The notes under the pieces are model-generated. The model was not told where the DNA came from. It saw only the letters and a list, made by a program, of their open reading frames with translations, and made no database searches. Below, in pieces: positions 16,756 to 25,028 of a stretch of 64,000 nt of DNA; positions within the stretch are counted from its first letter, which is position 1, and each line of letters starts with the position of its first letter. The position numbers and the translations under genes were made by a program. Source of the stretch: Alphaproteobacteria bacterium MarineAlpha11_Bin1 (GTDB lineage Bacteria > Pseudomonadota > Alphaproteobacteria > MPNO01 > UBA830); the NCBI GenBank assembly GCA_002937455.1, contig PTJZ01000011.1:78247-142246 (forward strand). Reading direction: 5' to 3'.

Positions 16756-17613
16756 ATGAAAATCTGTCGATATAACGACGACCGCCTAGGGATCGTCGAT
16801 GGTGATGAAGTTGTCGACGTAACAGCCGCCTTGGATGTAATTCCCGCATACCGTTGGCCGGTGCCCGAGGGTGACGCGCTAATCGCCAATCTCGACCTTA
16901 TTTGTGAGAAAGCATCGGGGTTGATGAAGTCGGGTGAACGGCATGCACTGTCGGCCGTTAGGTTGAAAAGCCCAGTTGCAAATCCGACTAAGGTAATCGG
17001 TGCACCAGTGAACTATTACGCCCACATGGATGAAGCTAACGAGGACAAGGGCGTGAGCTTCGGTCAAGATATCAAATCCATTGACCATTACGGGCTTTTC
17101 CTGAAAAACCCGGTTCTTGTGGGCGCCGGAGAAGGGGTTGAACTCCATTTCACTGATCGTCGCAACGATCACGAAGTTGAAGTTGCTATGATCATCGGAA
17201 AAACTGCGAAGAACATCTCCTATGATAACGCGCTGGACTATGTTTCTGCATACGCGATTGGGCTGGATATGACTGTTCGCGGCACTGAGGAACGCAGCCT
17301 TCGCAAAGCTATCGACAGCTATTCGGTTCTCGGGCCTTGGTTGGTAACGGCGGACGAGATTGTCGATCCCGACAAACTCGACTTTTCGATTCACGTTGGC
17401 GACGACGAACGCCAGAGCTCTAACACCGATAAGCTCATCTTCGATTGTCGGAGGCTGATCGAATACGGGTCGAGCTTTTATACCTTGTATCCGGGTGACG
17501 TAATTATGACTGGCACGCCGGAAGGTGTAGGGCCGGTGGTAGCCGGTGACACTATGTACTGTTACTGCGAGGGGATCGGCGAAATGAGTGTTGAAGTCCG
17601 CGCCGCCGGATGA
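16756..17613 (+). CDS. fumarylacetoacetate hydrolase family protein, catalytic-type
   Basis: 285 residues of the FAH superfamily, which hydrolyses or decarboxylates beta-diketo and oxo acids with a bound divalent metal. The metal site is visible: E140 and E142 in NDHEVEVAMIIGK and D171 in AIGLDMTVRG; LYPGDVIMTGTPEGVGP follows, as in active family members. The N-terminal 70 residues are the usual small cap region. I start at the ATG at 16756, which has GGGAG 8 bases upstream; a GTG at 16747 overlaps that site. It is the first gene of a four-gene operon and overlaps the DUF120 gene by ATGA. Probable substrate: a 2-keto-3-deoxy sugar acid or similar, from its enolase-family neighbour. Confidence 0.88.
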   Translation: MKICRYNDDRLGIVDGDEVVDVTAALDVIPAYRWPVPEGDALIANLDLICEKASGLMKSGERHALSAVRLKSPVANPTKVIGAPVNYYAHMDEANEDKGVSFGQDIKSIDHYGLFLKNPVLVGAGEGVELHFTDRRNDHEVEVAMIIGKTAKNISYDNALDYVSAYAIGLDMTVRGTEERSLRKAIDSYSVLGPWLVTADEIVDPDKLDFSIHVGDDERQSSNTDKLIFDCRRLIEYGSSFYTLYPGDVIMTGTPEGVGPVVAGDTMYCYCEGIGEMSVEVRAAG

Positions 17614-18023
17614 AGGGGGAAAAACTGGTCGGTCGGCTGGCTACCGGCATCGGGCTTGGAAAGACATTTACCCGGCTAGACTGGTCCAGACGGCAGTTCA
17701 TCGGTCGCGTTGGGATTGACCCTTATCCCGGTACGATCAACGTCATTGTCGATGATCCAGAATCTATGCAGGTCTGGGTGAGGCTTAAGCAAACCGATGG
17801 TATCTATATGGATAATCCCAATAATGGCCCCCTCGAATGCGATGCCAGATGTTGGCTTGTAACCATCAAAGCCCGAACGGCCGATCCAATTAAAGGTGCG
17901 ATCGTCTTTCCGCTGGTAGATGGATATCCGCCCGCGCAGGTGGAGGTTATTGCCTCGATCAGCGTCCGTAACGCGGTAGGAATAGAAGACGGTGATAGTG
18001 TGACCCTTGTTCTAGAGGACTAA
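17610..18023 (+). CDS. CTP-dependent riboflavin kinase-like domain (DUF120)
   Basis: 137 residues that match the archaeal RibK/DUF120 fold: ATGIGLGKTF near the start, VGIDPYPGTINV at about 34-45 (T42 and N44 are the Thr-x-Asn pair that in Methanocaldococcus RibK binds the metal), KGAIVFPLVDGY at 95-106 and VEVIASISVR then DGDSV at 111-131. Archaeal members make FMN from riboflavin with CTP; bacteria normally use the unrelated RibF. This copy is translationally coupled to the FAH gene (ATGA) and lies 3 bases before the enolase-superfamily gene, so it belongs to a catabolic operon and not to the riboflavin genes at 50-53 kb. The true substrate may differ. Recognition rests on motif order and length. 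Confidence 0.75.
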   Translation: MKGEKLVGRLATGIGLGKTFTRLDWSRRQFIGRVGIDPYPGTINVIVDDPESMQVWVRLKQTDGIYMDNPNNGPLECDARCWLVTIKARTADPIKGAIVFPLVDGYPPAQVEVIASISVRNAVGIEDGDSVTLVLED

Positions 18024-18026
18024 CAG

Positions 18027-19109
18027 ATGATGACAGAAATTACACACGCGACGGCCGAACTTTGGGTATTTCCCCTTCACGGGCCTACGGGCGGTTCAGG
18101 GATCACGGCGGTAGATGTCATCGTGGTGGATCTAGAAGCTTCAGACGGAACGACCGGGACGGGATTTTCTTATGTGCTCGGAGGAGGTGGGCGGATCGTG
18201 CAGGCGGCGACCCAAGATATGCTCGACCGGTTCGTCTTAGGGGAGAGGATTTTGCCGCCCCAGGCACTTTGGCGTCGGCTTGCCGTCTCGTTAAACCGGC
18301 TGGGAAGGGGTGTTAACTATCTCGCTATTTCCGCGATCGATGTTGCCATGTGGGATTTGCATGCCAAGCGGCTTGATATGCCTCTCTACGCCGCGCTGGG
18401 CGGCGTGCCTCGAAAGTTACCTGTATACGGCTCGGGCGGTTTCGGCCCGGAGCAGGAAACGGGGGCAGCGGTCGATCGGGCTCTTGAATATGCAGAGATG
18501 GGTTGTACGGCAATTAAGCTAAGGGTTGCAGGCGCACCCGCAGACTTAGCCCGTATTCAGGCGGTGGCGGACGCTGTGCCTGACGGCGTAGGTATCATGG
18601 CAGATGCCAATGAAAAATGTGATTTAGTCCGAGCTCAATGGCTGGTTAATCTGCTCGCCGATGTCAACGCATTGTGGATAGAGGAGCCTCTACCAGCCAA
18701 CGATACTAACGGATTTGCGATATTAGCTGCCAATAGCCCAATACCGATTGCTACTGGAGAACACCATCAGGGGGTGGGTGAGATGAGCCCATTGATAGCG
18801 GCCCGGGCAGCTTCAATCCTGCAGCCGGACCTCGCGATGATGGGAGGCATAACGGAAAGCCTGCGTTTGGCGCAGATAGCGGAGCATTTTAACCTAGTGG
18901 TATCTCCTCATTTCTTGCCGTCGTTATTCATTCATGTCGCCGGTGCTGCACCGTCAATAAAGTGGATGGAAGACTTTCCGCTGCTCGAGCCGTTGTTCGA
19001 CAATCCGGTAGAGATGGATGCGGAAGGCAATATCGCACCACCCGACACGCCCGGTCATGGCATCTCGTGGGTAGATGGTGCACGGGATGAATTTCGGAGT
19101 AATACGTGA
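18027..19109 (+). CDS. mandelate racemase/muconate lactonizing family protein
   Basis: 360-residue enolase-superfamily enzyme. The N-terminal capping domain is followed by a barrel with AIKLRVAG (K-x-R in place of the commoner K-x-K), metal ligands in MADANEKCD, WIEEPL and ATGEHH, and the general acid-base His/Asp dyad in LQPDLAMMGG and SPHFLP, which places it in the mandelate racemase subgroup. Members of that subgroup mostly dehydrate or racemise sugar acids. Two in-frame ATGs (18027, 18030) begin it. The gene overlaps the second FAH gene by GTGA. A sugar-acid dehydratase feeding a 2-keto-3-deoxy acid to the FAH enzyme is the simplest reading. Confidence 0.88.
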   Translation: MMTEITHATAELWVFPLHGPTGGSGITAVDVIVVDLEASDGTTGTGFSYVLGGGGRIVQAATQDMLDRFVLGERILPPQALWRRLAVSLNRLGRGVNYLAISAIDVAMWDLHAKRLDMPLYAALGGVPRKLPVYGSGGFGPEQETGAAVDRALEYAEMGCTAIKLRVAGAPADLARIQAVADAVPDGVGIMADANEKCDLVRAQWLVNLLADVNALWIEEPLPANDTNGFAILAANSPIPIATGEHHQGVGEMSPLIAARAASILQPDLAMMGGITESLRLAQIAEHFNLVVSPHFLPSLFIHVAGAAPSIKWMEDFPLLEPLFDNPVEMDAEGNIAPPDTPGHGISWVDGARDEFRSNT

Positions 19110-19957
19110 GGATCTGTCGCTACAACGAGGGTAAGGTGGGATTAGTGAAGGGCGATCAATTGATTGATGTCACAGTGGCGCTTGGTCAAATTCCTCAGGC
19201 TCGGGGGCCGAAAATGCCCGGTGACTCCATGATCGCGAATTTAGATACCATCAAGCCCGAGATCGAAGCCAACCGGAAGATGGGCTATGTGCAGGGTGTA
19301 AAAAATGTGAAATTGAAAAGTCCTGTAAGAAGTCCATCTAAAATTGTCGCCGCGCAGGCTAATTTCACGGATCGGTTATCCGAAGCAGGCGATCGTGAGA
19401 AAATTAGTCTCGGCCGAAACGTTGAGACTTTCGAGAGCCATGGATTCTTTCTCAGAGAGAACTCAGTTCTTGCCGGTGTAGGAGACGGCATCAATCTTGG
19501 CCGAACCGACGGCCGTGCCAATTATGTAACCAATCTGGCGATAATTCTTGGCCGCAGGGCAAAAAACGTCAACGAAGTTAATGCGCTCAATTATGTCGCG
19601 GGATATTCGATTGGGGTCGATATCAAGGTGCATGGCGTCGAGGATAGAACCTCAACAAAATCGTTCCGTTCCGATTCTGTCTTGGGTCCGTGGTTGACTA
19701 CCGCTGATGAAATCACCGATCCGGATGATCTCGACCTTAGCCTATGGATAAACGGGAAACTGCGTCAGCAATCGAACACTAAGCATCTCTTTTTGGGTTG
19801 CAGGCAACTGATAGCGTATGCTTCTAAATTATTTACTCTGTATCCGGGTGATATTCTGATGACTGAGATGCCAAGGGATGTCAGTTTATTGAAGGTAGGC
19901 GATAGGTTGAAATGTCGGTTCGATATTATCGGGCAGATGGAACTCGGGGTTCGCTAG
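19106..19957 (+). CDS. fumarylacetoacetate hydrolase-like protein lacking metal ligands
   Basis: 283 residues that align along their whole length with the FAH protein two genes upstream (same start RICRYN, SPSKIV, VLGPWLTTADEITDP, LYPGDILMT). The metal-binding glutamates are gone: E140 and E142 of the first copy align with V141 and N143 here, while the aspartate (D172) is kept; the substrate loop TGTPEGVGP reads TEMPRDVSL. The frame is intact, so it is a maintained protein, not debris. It may be a non-catalytic partner of the first copy or have a new function. The GTG start at 19106 overlaps the upstream stop. Confidence 0.82.
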   Translation: MRICRYNEGKVGLVKGDQLIDVTVALGQIPQARGPKMPGDSMIANLDTIKPEIEANRKMGYVQGVKNVKLKSPVRSPSKIVAAQANFTDRLSEAGDREKISLGRNVETFESHGFFLRENSVLAGVGDGINLGRTDGRANYVTNLAIILGRRAKNVNEVNALNYVAGYSIGVDIKVHGVEDRTSTKSFRSDSVLGPWLTTADEITDPDDLDLSLWINGKLRQQSNTKHLFLGCRQLIAYASKLFTLYPGDILMTEMPRDVSLLKVGDRLKCRFDIIGQMELGVR

Positions 19958-20014
19958 AAAGGAAATGAAAAAGACGAGTAAAACCACACCTAATTCCTAT
20001 TAATTTCATACCCT

Positions 20015-21235
20015 CTACCGATCAAAGTTGAACACTCGTTTTGCGTTGAGGCCTAGAATATTGCGCTTGGCTTTTTCGTCTATAAATGGAAGATCCCAAA
20101 TCACACTGGGAGCGTCAAAGTCATAGTGCGGCCAATCCGAGGCATATAAAAGCTGTTCCTTTGCGTTAATCATTTCGAAGGTAAGCTCAACAGCCTTGAG
20201 ATGGTCCGTTTCCATTGGCTGACAAGTATAAAACATTTCCCGCATATATTCGCTGGGTAGCTTTTTTAGCAGCGGTGCCTCTGACGAACGCATCAAATAG
20301 GTATGGTCGAGACGCTGCATAAGCCAGGAGACCCAAGCAATACCAGATTCGATCCAGACAACGTTAAGGTTAGGGAACCTCTCGGGTAAGCCGTTCATAA
20401 TCCAGTTTGTCATGTGCACGACATTACACCATACGAATGATAGTGCGTGCATAGAACCAAACCGATTAATCTGCATCATAAACGGATCTTGCCAGTAGTA
20501 TCCGGCATGGAAACCTATTGGCAGACCTCGCTCTTCGAGGGCTCGATAAACCTTCATGTAGTGATTATGGTGGACCGCCTTATACCGGACAGATGTCACC
20601 ATGAAACCAACACAACCAGGTGCATCTCCAAATTCTTCGATAGTTTCAAGTGCTGATTCCGGATCGTTAAACGGCAGGAACATCATGGTCTTAAGTTTAC
20701 GGTCTTTCTTCAGAATATTTTCGACCTGCCAGCGATTGTAGGCCTTGCCTAAAATGGCCTCCATATCGAATTGAGGATGCATCCCGAGGAATAACATTGG
20801 TGTTGGAAATACGACTTGTACGTCGATCCCCATCGCTTCATAGGCACGTTTCGCCAGAATCAAGTCGCGATGACCGGCCTCCTTTAATTCGGATTCCTCT
20901 ATTTTCTCGCTCCGGGCTGCCTGGTGAGGAATCCGCCCACCTACGTCTTGATAACGGAGTGCCAAATCACCGTTTAAACCGTAAGGCGGCGTGCCAGATC
21001 GATGTAATACCATCTCCTCAGCCTGAGACCGTACAACTTGGTCATCTATATAACTGATAATTTCTCGCCATGACTCCGTTTCGGTATGATGGGCGTCTAT
21101 ATCGGCGATAAATACGTCGTCAAAATTGCGCTCTTCCGCCTGTTTCCGAGCCTTAGCTAAAATGTCGCGTGAATCCGTGTAAGTGGTAATTTCTTTTACC
21201 GGAATTTCTTTTACCGGCTCTATCCCTGAGTCCAT
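20015..21235 (-). CDS. amidohydrolase family 2 metal-dependent hydrolase
   Basis: 406 residues, TIM-barrel amidohydrolase_2 family, which includes decarboxylases such as ACMSD and gamma-resorcylate decarboxylase. Motifs seen are FIADIDAHHTE (strand 1), PIGFHAGYYW (His ligand), WIESGIAWVSWLMQRLD and LLYASDWPHYDFD (Asp ligand), all characteristic of this group. A repeated PVKEI motif is found near the N-terminus. It is third in a minus-strand operon after a Rieske protein and a 105-residue unknown. That pairing is known from aromatic-acid or heterocycle degradation, where the amidohydrolase often decarboxylates the ring product. The exact reaction is open. Confidence 0.85.
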   Translation of the reverse strand: MDSGIEPVKEIPVKEITTYTDSRDILAKARKQAEERNFDDVFIADIDAHHTETESWREIISYIDDQVVRSQAEEMVLHRSGTPPYGLNGDLALRYQDVGGRIPHQAARSEKIEESELKEAGHRDLILAKRAYEAMGIDVQVVFPTPMLFLGMHPQFDMEAILGKAYNRWQVENILKKDRKLKTMMFLPFNDPESALETIEEFGDAPGCVGFMVTSVRYKAVHHNHYMKVYRALEERGLPIGFHAGYYWQDPFMMQINRFGSMHALSFVWCNVVHMTNWIMNGLPERFPNLNVVWIESGIAWVSWLMQRLDHTYLMRSSEAPLLKKLPSEYMREMFYTCQPMETDHLKAVELTFEMINAKEQLLYASDWPHYDFDAPSVIWDLPFIDEKAKRNILGLNAKRVFNFDR

Positions 21236-21276
21236 GGTTTTACTCCTGAATGCTCGAATTACTTTAGGTTGTTATC

Positions 21277-21594
21277 TTAATCTTCAGTCGTCCGGGGCCG
21301 TTGGAACCACATGGCAAGATCAAAGGTGGAGAGGTTTACAGCCCGCAGCATATCAGAGCAGGTCATGACCACATCCGTAGCCGTAACATCCCCCGGCGCG
21401 GTGTAAGGTGAGAAGTATCTGTCCTCCATTTCCACCTTATTGGCGAATAGCTTGGTACCAGCGGTTAGAAGTCTCTGTACTGTTTCGTCCGGGATATTTT
21501 CTGTTTTGCCTTCCAAAAGGGCACGCTCGATTATTTCAAGTGCCCGCGATGCAGCGTGGTCAAGTTCCGATACAGGGCCCTTAGATGGAGACAT
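21277..21594 (-). CDS. unknown 105-residue protein in Rieske/amidohydrolase operon
   Basis: I do not recognise this protein. It is 105 residues, soluble, mostly helical in appearance (SELDHAASRALEIIERALLEG) with a more polar C-terminal part containing DVVMTCSDMLRAVNLSTFDLAMWFQR. No signal peptide, cysteine cluster or nucleotide motif is seen. It starts inside the last bases of the Rieske gene (14-base overlap) and ends 41 bases before the amidohydrolase start, so expression with these genes is very likely. Such small partners often are structural or effector subunits of the enzymes beside them; this is inference from position. Confidence 0.7.
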   Translation of the reverse strand: MSPSKGPVSELDHAASRALEIIERALLEGKTENIPDETVQRLLTAGTKLFANKVEMEDRYFSPYTAPGDVTATDVVMTCSDMLRAVNLSTFDLAMWFQRPRTTED

Positions 21595-21949
21595 ATACCT
21601 CTCCGTCTTTCACATCGACTTTGAACGGGCGAAGTCTGATATTTTTACTACCGGGGTGGCGGCCGTCCCTGACGTTATATTCGTATCCATGCCATGGACA
21701 CACAATATGAACTTCGGTTTCTGAAAACTTCAGGCCGTGGGCTGTCTTTTCAGTCTCATGAATGACTTCTTCAACTTTGTTGATGATTTTTCCTTGGCAG
21801 GCGGGCCCACCCTGATGGACACAGTTATTCTCATAAGCAAAGAATTCACCGTCGACGTGGAAAACGCCAATTTCCAAATCCCCCTGCGCAATAATTTTAC
21901 GATCTCTTTCGTCAAATTCTTCTGTCCGACCGACGTATATATTCGCCAC
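21581..21949 (-). CDS. Rieske [2Fe-2S] domain protein
   Basis: 122 residues with the Rieske cluster motifs NCVHQGGPA (Cys-x-His) and CPWHGYEYN (Cys-x-x-His), the standard ligands for a [2Fe-2S] cluster, separated by a 40-residue insertion rich in charged residues, longer than the usual ferredoxin spacing. I start at the GTG at 21949 because GGGGGA stands just before it; the longer frame adds a weak leader. The protein is a ferredoxin-like electron carrier or a small component of an oxygenase. It is the first gene of the operon with the 105-residue unknown and the amidohydrolase. No large oxygenase subunit is in the window. Confidence 0.85.
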   Translation of the reverse strand: MANIYVGRTEEFDERDRKIIAQGDLEIGVFHVDGEFFAYENNCVHQGGPACQGKIINKVEEVIHETEKTAHGLKFSETEVHIVCPWHGYEYNVRDGRHPGSKNIRLRPFKVDVKDGEVYVSI

Positions 21950-22185
21950 TATATATCCCCCAAAATGGCCTATTAATTTTTTATTTAGCACCCCTAATTT
22001 TTCAGTCTAGTTGATTTATTGCTGCAGACCAACTCAAACCAGTTAAATGCCCATCGCCTACGAAGTATTATATATTATGTTAAAAACCCATCTTTAAGTT
22101 AAACGTAGAACAGGAGCTTATTTTGCTCATCCAAAGGGTAAAATACGATGTTAACTGGGCTCCAACCGTCTGAGCTTGTGTGGTT

Positions 22186-23172
22186 TTAGTTTGAGATTAG
22201 TTCAGCGAACAATTCTCGGTCTATATTTCCCCCAGAAAGAATTACACAAATGGTCTCGGCAGGGCTGGTAAGCCTTCCGGAGAGCGTTGCGGCGAGGCCG
22301 ACCACACCACCGGGTTCAACAACAATATTGGCATACAAGAACGCGGCTCGAACTGCTGCACGTATCTCTGTTTCCGATACGACTTCGCCGCCCGAGACCA
22401 TTCTACGCATCACCTCAAAGGTCATGCGGCCGGGGGTGCAAACGAGCAGCGCATCGCACACCGAAGAATAGCCGTGTTTGTTAGCGACGCGCCTTCCGGC
22501 TTGAAGTGACCGCTTGGTGTCGTCAAAATGCTCAGGCTCGGCGGCGAGAATCCGCGTGCACGGAAAAGCAGCCTTCACTGCGATCGCACAACCTGCGATT
22601 AGGCCACCACCGGAGCAAGGTACAATGACAACATCTGGCGTAACACCTGCGTCACGTAACTGTTCCACCGCTTCAAGGCCCACGGTACCCTGTCCCGCTA
22701 TGACGTCCGGGTGATCGTAAGGCGGGATAATGACAGCACCAGTCCGTCCGGCAAGTTTTTTAGCTATTAGTTCCCTATCTTCTTTTGTGCGATCATATAG
22801 TACCAGTTTGGCGCCTAAAGCCTTTGTGTTATTCACTTTCACAGTAGGTGCATCTAACGGCATGATGATCGTTGCCTTCACACCTCGTCGGAGCGCTGAC
22901 CAAGCAACAGCCTGCGCATGATTTCCAGATGAATATGCAATTACACCGTTTTTGATGCGGCTATCTGCTAAACGGGAAATCATATTCCAAGCGCCACGTA
23001 ATTTGAAAGAACCCACGGGTTGGAACATTTCACATTTAAGAAACACCCGAGCGCCAGCGTGATCATTGAGGCGCTCGGACTCAAGCAGTGGGGTGCGGTC
23101 AACGATACCTTTTATTCGTTCGGCAGCAGAGCGGATATCATGGATTCCAGGAGTTTTGTTAATGTCGACCAA
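22186..23172 (-). CDS. serine/threonine dehydratase-like PLP enzyme
   Basis: 328 residues of fold-type II PLP enzymes. The PLP lysine lies in PVGSFKLRGAWN, the asparagine loop in SSGNHAQAVAW, and the phosphate loop in PCSGGGLIAGCAIA; the C-terminal VILSGGNID is as in threonine dehydratase and serine racemase. There is no ACT regulatory domain, so it is of the short, catabolic type. The start is uncertain: the frame has no ATG near the N-terminus. I use the TTG at 23172, next to the stop of the upstream hydrolase gene; an earlier TTG at 23244 would overlap that gene by 86 bases. It may also act on hydroxyaspartate or similar. Confidence 0.82.
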   Translation of the reverse strand: MVDINKTPGIHDIRSAAERIKGIVDRTPLLESERLNDHAGARVFLKCEMFQPVGSFKLRGAWNMISRLADSRIKNGVIAYSSGNHAQAVAWSALRRGVKATIIMPLDAPTVKVNNTKALGAKLVLYDRTKEDRELIAKKLAGRTGAVIIPPYDHPDVIAGQGTVGLEAVEQLRDAGVTPDVVIVPCSGGGLIAGCAIAVKAAFPCTRILAAEPEHFDDTKRSLQAGRRVANKHGYSSVCDALLVCTPGRMTFEVMRRMVSGGEVVSETEIRAAVRAAFLYANIVVEPGGVVGLAATLSGRLTSPAETICVILSGGNIDRELFAELISN

Positions 23173-24010
23173 GAAAGTTGTCCATGGCGGTGCAGGATTC
23201 TGGTTCCGAGAGTGTCGGGACGTGTCCGGCGCGCGGTATTTCAACTGCGATAAGATCGCGCTTTACTCTTTGCATTTCTTCAAAACAGGCCCTTGAGAGG
23301 ATGTCAGATTTCTCCCCGCGTATTACCATAGTTGGAATGTTGGCCAAGGCCTTAAACAGCGACCACATTTCGGGAATTTGGTAGTCTGATTTCAACATAG
23401 GTTTCACGATATTCACATCCCAGTCAAAGCGTAGCTTGCCGTCATCGCAAACTTGAAATGTGTTTTTCGCCATCTTTTGCCAGATAGCCTCATCTTGAAA
23501 AGATAGATTTGGCAGCATTCTTTTGATTGTATTAACGGCAGAATGCCAATCGTCGTGCGAACGATCCTCTTTGATATAATCGATGATTATGTCGAGACCT
23601 TCAGTCTCAACTATCGGCCCAACATCATTCATAACAAGCGCGGACAACGCATTTGGCATCGCGGTAGCCATTCCCATTCCTAGGATTCCGCCGAGGGAAT
23701 TGCCAATCACAACCACACGGTGGACATTCAATGCGGCGAGTATGTCTTGAACGTCTCGAATATATATACGGGGATCGTAGTTCGACCAGTTGTGATCATA
23801 TTGGGATTTGCCACGCCCACGGTAATCCGCGCAGATTACGCGACGACCATCTTTGCTATACCGCTCTGCAAAGCCCTCGAAATCCTTGGAGTTCCGGGTC
23901 AAACCTCCTAGGCAAAAAAGGGGGGGTCTTGCATCCAACTGATTGCCGTAGTCACGCAAATACAAGGACAGATTGTCAAACGTCGTTAATCTACGCTCAC
24001 GATAATGCAT
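23159..24010 (-). CDS. alpha/beta hydrolase
   Basis: 283-residue alpha/beta hydrolase fold protein. The oxyanion strand LFCLGGLTRNSKDFE, the nucleophile elbow VVIGNSLGGILGMG with serine, and the terminal histidine in AGHVPTLSEPE form the catalytic set; VICADYRGRGKSQYD is the usual second strand. Between them a lid of about 100 residues carries the substrate pocket. It lies between a haloacid dehalogenase-like gene (10 bases away) and the PLP dehydratase gene, on the same strand, so these three may be one transcript. Candidates are ester, lactone or C-C bond hydrolysis; the substrate is not readable. Confidence 0.87.
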   Translation of the reverse strand: MHYRERRLTTFDNLSLYLRDYGNQLDARPPLFCLGGLTRNSKDFEGFAERYSKDGRRVICADYRGRGKSQYDHNWSNYDPRIYIRDVQDILAALNVHRVVVIGNSLGGILGMGMATAMPNALSALVMNDVGPIVETEGLDIIIDYIKEDRSHDDWHSAVNTIKRMLPNLSFQDEAIWQKMAKNTFQVCDDGKLRFDWDVNIVKPMLKSDYQIPEMWSLFKALANIPTMVIRGEKSDILSRACFEEMQRVKRDLIAVEIPRAGHVPTLSEPESCTAMDNFLGRH

Positions 24011-24020
24011 CGCTCAGTCT

Positions 24021-24707
24021 TTAAATTTTTAGGAGCGGAAGAAGATCCGAAAGCGTCTTGATTTCCGCGTGCGGTTTGGAGGGTAGGTTTTCATGGGGTT
24101 GCTCAAATCTGTTAACCCAAGTGACCATGAAGCCGACAGCTGCGGCGCCATGTGCATCCCAACAGTTAGATGACTGGAAACAAATGTGGTTGGCAGGAAA
24201 CTTAAGTTCATCAACTGCAATCTGATATGTCGATGGGTGAGGTTTGAATATACCGACCTTCTCGACCGACAGAACCTTATCTAAAAGAGAATAAATATTT
24301 GCGTTCTTTGCGGCTGCAACAAGCATTGATGGTTCTCCATTTGACAGAATTGCCGTTTTCTTGCCACCGTCTTTTAGCCTAGTCAGAACATCGACCACCT
24401 CAGGATAGGCGTCGAGCTGCAGATAGAGTTCCATAAGCTTTGCCCGTAGTGAGTCATCTGACATGTCAAGCGCGCGCATTGAATAGTCGAGTGCATCACC
24501 GGTGACCTGCCAAAAGTCCTCATGCTGACCCATTAGACTGCGAAGCCATGTGTACTGCAGCTGCTTGAACCGCCACATTTCTGACAATTTATCGACATTT
24601 TCGCCAAGTTCGTCCTTCATTCGATTAGCGGCTGAATGAACGTCAAAAAGTGTACCAAAAGCGTCAAAAACACAGGCTTTAACTTCGCTAAAACTTGGAT
24701 CAGACAT
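24021..24707 (-). CDS. haloacid dehalogenase, type II (HAD superfamily)
   Basis: 228 residues. The HAD signatures are ACVFDAFGTLFDVHSAA (nucleophile Asp), LSNGEPSML (motif II), KVGIFKPHPSTYQIA (lysine motif) and FQSSNCWDAHGAAAVG (motif III/IV), which match L-2-haloacid dehalogenases closely, including the SSNCWDA stretch. These convert L-2-haloalkanoates to D-2-hydroxy acids. A GGAGGG ribosome-binding site precedes the ATG. It heads the minus-strand group with the hydrolase and the PLP dehydratase. A broader role on phosphorylated or other acid substrates cannot be excluded. Confidence 0.88.
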   Translation of the reverse strand: MSDPSFSEVKACVFDAFGTLFDVHSAANRMKDELGENVDKLSEMWRFKQLQYTWLRSLMGQHEDFWQVTGDALDYSMRALDMSDDSLRAKLMELYLQLDAYPEVVDVLTRLKDGGKKTAILSNGEPSMLVAAAKNANIYSLLDKVLSVEKVGIFKPHPSTYQIAVDELKFPANHICFQSSNCWDAHGAAAVGFMVTWVNRFEQPHENLPSKPHAEIKTLSDLLPLLKI

Positions 24708-25028
24708 AATACCCTCCTATCCTCGGTAAACTATCCGTCCCAAGCGGGTGGGGCAATGGGGCTAACCCCGGCCTGCGGTAATGTCCCTAGCCAATCAGAT
24801 CCAACCCTTTGGGCAACGACATAGACTTTCCCAATGGCTATTAGGTAACGCTCTATCTACTATTTGACAGAAATCCCATATTTCCACATCCCAGAATGTT
24901 GGATGAGCTAGACCAGCTGATTAAGTCAACTTCCAAAACGTTTCGTTTCTGATGACTGCTGCTTGCCGCTACGGTAACGTAATAGTAGGGTGGCACAAAT
25001 TTTGATCATTACTCTTGGGGACACCGCC
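24708..25028. other. divergent non-coding region before dapA
   Basis: About 320 bases between the dehalogenase start and dapA. It must hold both promoters. A GGGG-CTAA-CCCC dyad lies at 24758-24769. I saw no convincing gene, riboswitch fold or pair of promoter boxes that I could place with confidence. Confidence 0.5.
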
